Source of the DNA: Chitinophaga caseinilytica | GTDB taxonomy: Bacteria > Bacteroidota > Bacteroidia > Chitinophagales > Chitinophagaceae | DNA: 64,000 bases | Direction: 5' to 3' | NCBI RefSeq assembly: GCF_038396765.1 | Contig: NZ_CP150096.1 | Coordinates: 4,385,001-4,449,000, forward strand | In this document: positions 61,101 through 64,000 of the stretch, in pieces | Position numbering within the stretch: position 1 is the stretch's first letter | Layout: each line of letters starts with the position of its first letter | Notes under the pieces: model-generated | Databases searched by the model: none | What the model saw: only the letters and a program-made list of their open reading frames with translations | Told to the model about the DNA's origin: nothing | Program-made: the position numbers and the translations under genes

Positions 61101-64000
61101 CAATTGTCCGTAGCCGTAGGCATCACCGCGCCAGGGATGTTATCACAGTTCACCGTTACGTTGGCAGGCCGTGTTCCAGCCCAAACCAGCGTCGGACGGG
61201 TAGTGTCCTGCACCGTGATCAGTTGTTCCCAGGTAGTGCTGTTATTGCAAAGATCGGTAGCTGTCCAGATGCGGCGGATCGTGTATTTGCTGATACAATC
61301 GGCAGGATTGCGGGTGATCACCGAATCGCGGCGGATCACGATCGCGTTGGCAGCCGTACAATTGTCCGTAGCCGTCGGCATTACTGCGCCAGGGATATTA
61401 TCACAATTCACCGTTACGTTGGCAGGACGAGTGCCAGCCCAAACCAATGTCGGGCGGGTAGTATCCTGAACGGAGATCAATTGCTCCCAGGTAGTGCTGT
61501 TGTTACACAGGTCGGTAGCTGTCCAGATGCGGCGGATCGTATACACTCCGGCGCAATCTGCAGGATCACGGGTGATCACAGAATCACGGCGGATCACGAT
61601 CGCGTTAGCGGCCGTACAGTTATCAGTAGCCGTCGGCATCACCGCGCCAGGGATGTTATCGCAGTTCACCGTTACGTTGGCAGGCCGTGTTCCAGCCCAA
61701 ACCAGCGTCGGACGGGTGGTATCCTGCACGGTGATCAGTTGCTCCCAGGTTGTGCTGTTATTGCAAAGATCGGTAGCCGTCCAGATACGGCGGATCGTAT
61801 AATTGCTCGTGCAACCCGTAGTCGGGCGCGTCACAACGGAATCGCGGCGGATCGTGATCGCGTTGGCAGCCGTACAATTATCGGTAGCCGTCGGCATCAC
61901 TGCACCGGGGATGTTATCGCAGTTCACGGTAACGTTGGCCGGAGCCGCACCGGTCCACACGAGGGTGGGGCGGGTGGTGTCCTGCACCGTGATCAGTTGC
62001 TCCCAGGTAGTGCTGTTGTTGCAAAGATCGGTAGCCGTCCAGATACGGCGGATCGTGTAGTTGCTCGTGCAACCCGTGGTCGGGCGCGTCACAACAGAAT
62101 CGCGGCGGATGATGATCGCGTTGGCAGCCGTACAATTATCGGTAGCCGTCGGCATCACTGCGCCAGGGATGTTATCGCAGTTCACCGTTACGTTGGCAGG
62201 GCGGGTGCCAGCCCAAACCAATGTCGGGCGGGTGGTGTCCTGCACCGTGATCAGTTGCTCCCAGGTAGTGCTGTTGTTGCAGAGATCGGTTGCCGTCCAG
62301 ATACGGCGGATCGTGTATTTGCTGATGCAATCGGCAGGATCGCGGGTGATCACCGAATCGCGGCGGATTACGATCGCGTTGGCAGCCGTACAATTGTCCG
62401 TAGCCGTCGGCATCACTGCGCCAGGGATATTATCACAGTTCACCGTTACGTTGGCAGGACGGGTTCCAGCCCAAACCAGTGTCGGGCGGGTAGTATCCTG
62501 CACGGTAATCAGTTGCTCCCAGGTGGTGCTGTTATTGCAAAGATCGGTCGCCGTCCATATACGACGGATCGTGTATTTGCTGATGCAATCGGCAGGATTG
62601 CGGGTGATCACCGAATCGCGGCGGATCACGATCGCGTTGGCAGGCGTACAATTGTCCGTAGCCGTCGGCGTCACCGCACCGGGGATATTATCACAGTTCA
62701 CCGTTACATTGGCAGGACGGGTGCCAGCCCAAACCAGCGTCGGACGGGTAGTGTCCTGCACCGTGATCAGTTGCTCCCAGGTGATGCTGTTGTTGCAAAG
62801 ATCGGTAGCTGTCCAGATGCGGCGGATCGTGTATTTGCTGATACAATCGGCAGGATTGCGGGTGATCACCGAATCGCGGCGGATCACGATCGCATTGGCA
62901 GCCGTACAATTGTCGGTAGCCGTCGGCATCACCGCGCCAGGGATGTTATCGCAGTTCACGGTTACGTTGGCAGGACGCGTTCCAGCCCAAACCAATGTCG
63001 GGCGGGTAGTGTCCTGTACCGTGATGAGTTGTGTATGGGTGGAAGCGTTACCGCAAAGGTCAGTCACCGTCCAGTTGCGGCGGATCGTGTATTTACTGAT
63101 GCAATCGGCAGGATTGCGGGTGATCACGGAATCACGTTTGATCGTGATCGCATTCGCAGCAGCGCAGTTGTCGGTAGCAGTGGGGTTGATCGCTCCGGGG
63201 ATGTTGTCACAATTCACCGTCACGTCTGCAGGCGCAGCACCACTCCAGATGATCGTCGGCGGAACATTGTCCACCACCCTCACGATCTGGATCCTTTCCG
63301 ATTTGTTGCCGCAGGCGTCGGTCGCCGTCCAGGTACGTTTCAGCCAGTAAGTGTTCTGGCAGGAGTTGGCCACCCCGGTCCTGATGGTATCCTGGGTATA
63401 ATCCAGTCTTACGGTCACCCCGGCAGGCAGACAGTTGTCGGTCACCGTGGGCGTCACCGCAGCAGGAATGGCGTTACAGCTTGCATTCAGCGTATCAGCC
63501 AATCCAGGGCTCCACGTCATGGTGGGTTTCGATGTATCCACCACCGTGATCCGCTGGGTATGAATCGCTTCGTTATTACAATTGTCTTTCGCCGTCCAGG
63601 TGCGGATCAGCACATAATTATTCACGCAGGTACCGGTAAACGATGCGTCACGAACGGTATTCACCGTCACGGTCACCGCCGCGTCTGCCGTACAATTATC
63701 CGTTGCGGATGCCGTGATGGCCGCCGGGATCGCCGAGCAGCTCACCGTCGTATCCACAGGGGCGCGGCCGCCGGGGAATTGCAGCACCGGCTTCTTCGTA
63801 TCCGTCACCGTGATGGTCTGGGAAGTGGTCACTTTCAATCCGCAAGGGTCTTCGGCCGTCCAGGTACGGGTGATGGTCATGCCGCAGGTGTTGTTCACCG
63901 TAACATCGGCATGCGTGATGGTAAGCGTCAGTCCCAGCGGATGCTGGAACGTAGGTGTGCCGAACAGTGTCGTATAATCGAACGTTTTGTCGCACTCGCG
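49139..64000 (-). CDS. Giant cysteine-rich HYR/Ig-like repeat protein with T9SS type B sorting domain (5' end beyond window)
   Basis: At least 4,953 codons; the frame is open to base 64000 with no stop, so the N-terminus and signal peptide lie outside. In protein order: about 52 HYR-like repeats (64000 to 50738), one transitional module (about 88 residues, CPKPELQAEVFTNC), five Ig-like units of about 70 residues with STGET/STGAT patterns (50471-49425), and a final domain (about 95 residues, VPNAFSPNGDGKNDLF; LRIFNRWGELVY; GWDGTYKGRPVDVGTFVWWL) that is the gliding-motility-associated CHU_C C-terminal domain, the signal for type IX secretion (type B). Each HYR repeat has about four Cys (VNCD, DNCT, xxC near residue 55, DLC), so over 200 in all, suggesting disulfide-stabilised rods outside the cell. 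Likely a surface adhesin or a SprB-like gliding filament; the ligand is unknown. A possible GTG at 63898 is not the true start. Confidence 0.93.
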   Translation of the reverse strand, partial: RECDKTFDYTTLFGTPTFQHPLGLTLTITHADVTVNNTCGMTITRTWTAEDPCGLKVTTSQTITVTDTKKPVLQFPGGRAPVDTTVSCSAIPAAITASATDNCTADAAVTVTVNTVRDASFTGTCVNNYVLIRTWTAKDNCNNEAIHTQRITVVDTSKPTMTWSPGLADTLNASCNAIPAAVTPTVTDNCLPAGVTVRLDYTQDTIRTGVANSCQNTYWLKRTWTATDACGNKSERIQIVRVVDNVPPTIIWSGAAPADVTVNCDNIPGAINPTATDNCAAANAITIKRDSVITRNPADCISKYTIRRNWTVTDLCGNASTHTQLITVQDTTRPTLVWAGTRPANVTVNCDNIPGAVMPTATDNCTAANAIVIRRDSVITRNPADCISKYTIRRIWTATDLCNNSITWEQLITVQDTTRPTLVWAGTRPANVTVNCDNIPGAVTPTATDNCTPANAIVIRRDSVITRNPADCISKYTIRRIWTATDLCNNSTTWEQLITVQDTTRPTLVWAGTRPANVTVNCDNIPGAVMPTATDNCTAANAIVIRRDSVITRDPADCISKYTIRRIWTATDLCNNSTTWEQLITVQDTTRPTLVWAGTRPANVTVNCDNIPGAVMPTATDNCTAANAIIIRRDSVVTRPTTGCTSNYTIRRIWTATDLCNNSTTWEQLITVQDTTRPTLVWTGAAPANVTVNCDNIPGAVMPTATDNCTAANAITIRRDSVVTRPTTGCTSNYTIRRIWTATDLCNNSTTWEQLITVQDTTRPTLVWAGTRPANVTVNCDNIPGAVMPTATDNCTAANAIVIRRDSVITRDPADCAGVYTIRRIWTATDLCNNSTTWEQLISVQDTTRPTLVWAGTRPANVTVNCDNIPGAVMPTATDNCTAANAIVIRRDSVITRNPADCISKYTIRRIWTATDLCNNSTTWEQLITVQDTTRPTLVWAGTRPANVTVNCDNIPGAVMPTATDNCTAANAIVIRRDSVITRDPADCISKYTIRRIWTATDLCNNSTTWEQLITVQDTTRPTLVWAGTRPANVTVNCDNIPGAVMPTATDNCTAANAIVIRRDSVVTRPTTGCTSNYTIRRIWTATDLCNNSTTWEQLITVQDTTRPTLVWAGTRPANITVDCDNIPGAVMPTATDNCTATNAITIRRDSVVTRPTTGCISNYTIRRIWTATDLCNNSTTWEQLITVQDTTNPVLAFANGAPRDTTVNCDAVPATVTATATDNCTPANQVAITIRLDTLRTSTACISNYQIRRTWIATDLCGNTDTHIQLITVQDTTLPRLVWATTAPANITVNCDNIPGAVMPSATDNCSPAGSITIRRDSVVTRPTTGCTSNYTIRRIWTATDLCGNAISHEQLITVQDTTRPTLVWAGTRPANVTVNCDNIPGAVMPTATDNCTAANAITIRRDSVITRNPADCISKYTIRRIWTATDLCNNSTTWEQLITVQDTTRPTLVWAGTRPANITVNCDNIPGAVMPTATDNCTPANAIVIRRDSVITRNPADCISKYTIRRIWTATDLCNNSTTWEQLITVQDTTRPTLVWAGTRPANITVNCDNIPGAVMPTATDNCTPANAITIRRDSVVTRPTTGCTSNYTIRRIWTATDLCNNSTTWEQLITVQDTTRPTLVWAGTRPANITVDCDNIPGAVMPTATDNCTAANAITIRRDSVVTRPTTGCISNYTIRRIWTATDLCNNSTTWEQLITVQDTTNPVLAFANGAPRDTTVNCDAVPATVTATATDNCTPANQVTITIRLDTLRTSTACISNYQIRRTWIATDLCGNTDTHIQLITVQDTTLPRLVWATTAPANITVNCDNIPGAVMPTATDNCTPGNRITIRRDSVVTRPTTGCTSNYTIRRIWTATDLCGNAISHEQLITVQDTTRPTLVWAGTRPANVTVNCDNIPGAVMPTATDNCTAANAITIRRDSVITRNPADCISKYTIRRIWTATDLCNNSTTWEQLITVQDTTRPMLVWAGTRPANVTVNCDNIPGAVTPTATDNCTPANAITIRRDSVITRNPADCISKYTIRRIWTATDLCNNSTTWEQLITVQDTTRPTLVWAGTRPANITVNCDNIPGAVMPTATDNCTPANAITIRRDSVVTRPTTGCTSNYTIRRIWTATDLCNNSITWEQLITVQDTTRPTMVWAGTRPANITVNCDNIPGAVMPTATDNCTAANVIVIRRDSVVTRPTTGCISNYTIRRIWTATDLCGNVARYEQLITVQDTTRPVLAFVNGAPRDTTVNCDAVPATVTATATDNCTPANQVAITIRLDTLRTSTACISNYQIRRTWIATDLCGNTDTHVQLVTVRDTTRPTLVWTGARPANITVNCDNIPGAVMPTATDNCTPGNRITIRRDSVVTRPTTGCMSNYTIRRIWTATDLCGNAISHEQLITVQDTTRPTLVWAGTRPANVTVNCDNIPAAVMPTATDNCTPANQITIRRDSVVTRPTTGCTSNYTIRRIWTATDLCNNSTTWEQLITVQDTTRPTLVWSGTRPANVTVNCDNIPGAVMPTATDNCTPANAITIRRDSVITRNPADCISKYTIRRIWTATDLCNNSTTWEQLITVQDTTRPMLVWAGTRPANITVNCDNIPGAVMPTATDNCTPANAITIRRDSVVTRPTTGCISNYTIRRIWTATDLCNNSTTWEQLITVQDTTRPTMVWAGIAPANVTVNCDNIPGAVMPTATDNCTPANAITIRRDSVVTRPTTGCISNYTIRRIWTATDLCGNVARHEQLITVQDTTRPVFVWNGTVPASITVNCDAIPARAIPLATDNCTPANQITMVYDSTIIRTPGACVSNYQIMRRWRITDLCGNMNTHQQLVTVQDTTRPNIVWNGARPANITVDCDAIPAAVMPTATDNCTPANAITIRRDSVITRVSGMCVSNYTIRRIWTVTDLCGNASTHEQLITVQDTTRPTLVWNGAAPANVTVNCDNIPGAVMPSATDNCTPGNQISIRRDSVITRAPGACISSYTIRRIWTATDLCNNSTSWEQLITVQDTTMPKFTWTGGLPADMTANCDALPARPVPTVSDNCTPANQITLVMDSVITRAPGACVSNYTIRRTWTATDLCGNVATHVQTVTVRDTTRPVLVWTGARPADVTVNCDAIPAAATAMATDNCTPVNQIDMDYRQDTVRASNACVNSYQLRRTWTATDLCGNAISHVQTVTVQDTTKPVMVWVSRPANVTVNCDAVPAAAMPTATDNCTPGNMVTIDLKTDTLRANSACISNYQLRRTWTATDLCGNFSTHVQLVTVQDTTKPVFSFPNGQPADATVSCDAIPATPAVNATDNCSMGNQVTVSLKVDTIRTSGACTNNYRLRRTWTATDLCGNSATFVQTLTVEDRTAPVFTMPTPADVTVNCDEIPAQPDLTAIDNCSPAGKVTVLKNENRNPIPGACANNYLLIRTWTAIDECRNAQTVTQTITVVDTKAPVFTSAAPADTTVDCDKVPAAPNMNATDNCSTGNNVTVRFSETRRDIPGACINNYELIRTWTATDECGNFNTVSQTVTVQDTTAPVFTSSAPANATVECDKVPAQPDLSATDNCAGNVTVVKNEQRIDSTCANTYRLIRTWTATDVCGNSTTLTQTIIVADRTKPVFTTPIPADTTVNCDAIPARPVITASDNCAGIINVQFEEEHIDIPGACANNYRLLRTWTANDGCGNITKVIQVITVRDTTRPTFMMPTPADTTVNCDAIPVQPDLTATDNCSAASDVTVVKNETRESIAGACANNYRLIRTWTATDACGNARTVRQVVTVQDTTKPVFALPVPLDATVDCNAVPAQPDITATDNCSAQNRVTIVKNERREDIAGACANNYRLIRTWTATDECGNSAVLTQVITVQDTTRPNFTMPVPADVTVNCDAIPTQPDLSVTDNCTATSAIRTVKSERREDIAGACVNNYRLIRTWTATDECGNTRTVTQVLTVQDTTRPTFVGSTPADATVECSAIPVQPNLNVTDNCSASNNVTVVKNERREDIPGACANNYRLIRTWTATDECGNSTTVQQVLTVRDTTAPVFTTPTPADATVECHAIPAQSDLSANDACSGTNVTIVKNERREDIPGACANNYRLIRTWTATDECGNSRTVTQVLTVVDNTKPVFNMPVPANATVECSAIPVQPDLTATDNCSPAANVRIVKYERREDIPGACANNYRLIRTWTATDECGNATTVTQTITVQDTTAPVFTTLPPTDITLSCSEVPSVPVMTATDNCSGNNVRIEYSFSKRPLSTRCADNYRLTRTWKAIDECGNVAIATQVITVMDTTKPTFTMAAPADTTVMCDALPAPVSINATDNCTPSGGVTVRFRSFRETVPGNCSYRIVNIWTAVDNCGNANEMRQVIMVIDTVKPVIAAPPADITLTCGQAIPTAPIALTATDNCSEGFPKQVQYTIDPYTPDLCAGYIITRRWKVTDNCGNAADDVIQQIHVLPCPKPELQAEVFTNCSTNPFITLKTKGDVNRPVYTLVGVTPANAVSVPMTSSNPRFNVNGATSASFVVRDGITGCVSDTVTYTINYLQMPVVNLGSDTSLCGGNGMVLDAGPANFGYQIRWSTGETTQRIRITRAGTYKVTVSNGMCEAADSIEVGVIPMPLIDLKDTTICRGQSVKLDATVEGNATYLWSTGATSPIITVSTQERFWVRVTKLGCITIDTVNVTVNPPPDVTLSRDTSICPGQSVMLTVNTNAGRIQWATGETSNSIVVSRAGTYQVAVFRDNCVVKEAVRVSERPDMKLELGPDRYMCPGSSILVDARHPDVNVYRWNDGDLNPIKTITQPGTYVLGVLDKYCDRYKTDSIKVSIAGPPTVNLGNDTIICRGRRFMLKANATNASRYLWSTGATTASIEVKEPGTYTVTAFNDCGSSTDEITIDVKDCDSKPEVPNAFSPNGDGKNDLFRPVLRGPMYEYELRIFNRWGELVYISKDQHQGWDGTYKGRPVDVGTFVWWLTYKRTTFGPAFIIKGDVTVIR
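49425..50471 (-). repeat. Five Ig-like units before the C-terminal sorting domain
   Basis: Units of 68-72 residues share the plan LGxDTxxCxGxxxxLDA ... YxWSTGxTT ... IxVxxxGTYxVxV ... C. They resemble SprB/PKD-like stalk domains and are much more diverged than the HYR array. Confidence 0.8.
50738..64000 (-). repeat. Tandem array of about 52 HYR-like repeats, period about 258 bp
   Basis: Most units are exactly 86 codons (258 bp); the ones nearest the C-terminus are shorter (about 80-84). A typical unit runs TRPTLVWAGTRPANVTVNCD ... TATDNCT ... IRRDSVITR ... YTIRRIWTATDLCNN ... EQLITVQDT. Three forms of the middle are reused: ITRNPADCISKY, VTRPTTGCTSNY and LRTSTACISNY. Units 4-35 from the left edge are close to identical; units 36-52 and the first three are diverged. 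Confidence 0.92.
55784..60427 (-). repeat. Higher-order repeat: three tandem copies of a 1,548-bp six-domain block
   Basis: Copies at 58880-60427, 57332-58879 and 55784-57331. Each begins with a LAFxNGAPRDTTVNCDAVPA domain, then a domain ending CGNAISHEQ, then four ordinary domains. The landmark of the first domain (GRTWIATDLCGNTDTH region, plus-strand anchor positions 57159, 58707, 60255) recurs at exactly 1,548 bp (6 x 258). The domain after the last copy, starting at 55783, is a diverged relative. Confidence 0.88.

Noticed and set aside
49139..64000. CRISPR array or satellite-like non-coding repeat
   Set aside because: The period is 258 bp with no unique spacers, and the repeats code for a continuous protein with conserved cysteines.

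Overview
The window reads as part of a chromosome from a Bacteroidota bacterium, most likely a Chitinophagaceae member close to Chitinophaga. This is inferred from content, not from a search. The signs are SusC/SusD and FecR/ECF-sigma modules, a C-terminal T9SS type B (CHU_C-like) sorting domain, DUF5686, DUF4260 and DUF3347 proteins, weak Shine-Dalgarno sequences, several TTG starts, and the Bacteroidota promoter signature (TTTG, about 20 nt, TAnnTTTG) in front of several genes. The DNA is GC-rich, densely coding and shows no insertion sequence, prophage, tRNA, rRNA or CRISPR array.

Layout. 1-2.6 kb: sulfur amino-acid genes, with metX (running off the left edge) divergent from osmC-metZ. 2.7-9 kb: a small membrane protein, a large DUF5686 outer-membrane protein, a 47-codon ORF not previously listed, trhO (tRNA hydroxylation), and a LytS/LytTR two-component pair. 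9-17.8 kb: a minus-strand cell-surface-signalling operon: S41 protease, ECF sigma, FecR anti-sigma, TonB receptor with STN domain, beta-helix lipoprotein, second lipoprotein. 17.9-24.8 kb: housekeeping genes (ABC-F ATPase, DUF3347 lipoprotein, SMUG2-type glycosylase, thrS-infC, HEAT-like protein). 24.8-33.8 kb: a metal-homeostasis cluster with a CDF exporter, OmpR-type regulator, sensor kinase, CzcCBA-type efflux pump and a His/Lys-rich secreted peptide. 33.9-44.9 kb: a small polysaccharide-utilisation locus (ECF sigma, FecR, SusC, SusD, two surface lipoproteins, GH29 fucosidase). 45-48.2 kb: serine hydrolase, serA, DUF4260 protein. 48.2-64 kb: two small related lipoproteins and a giant minus-strand gene that leaves the window at its 5' end.

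The giant gene is the most striking object. At least 4,953 codons are present, mostly about 52 cysteine-rich HYR/Ig-like repeats of about 86 residues, then five shorter Ig-like units and a CHU_C-type C-terminal domain. Its centre contains a higher-order repeat: a six-domain, 1,548-bp block present three times head to tail (55784-60427).

Other points worth a second look: a dedicated S41 protease placed directly before an ECF sigma/FecR/TonB receptor set; five TTTAA steps spaced 10-12 bp apart in front of the efflux pump; and three genes whose TAnnTTTG box ends exactly 4 nt before the ATG, the geometry expected for leaderless mRNAs. No search or structure prediction was run; family names come from recognising motifs.
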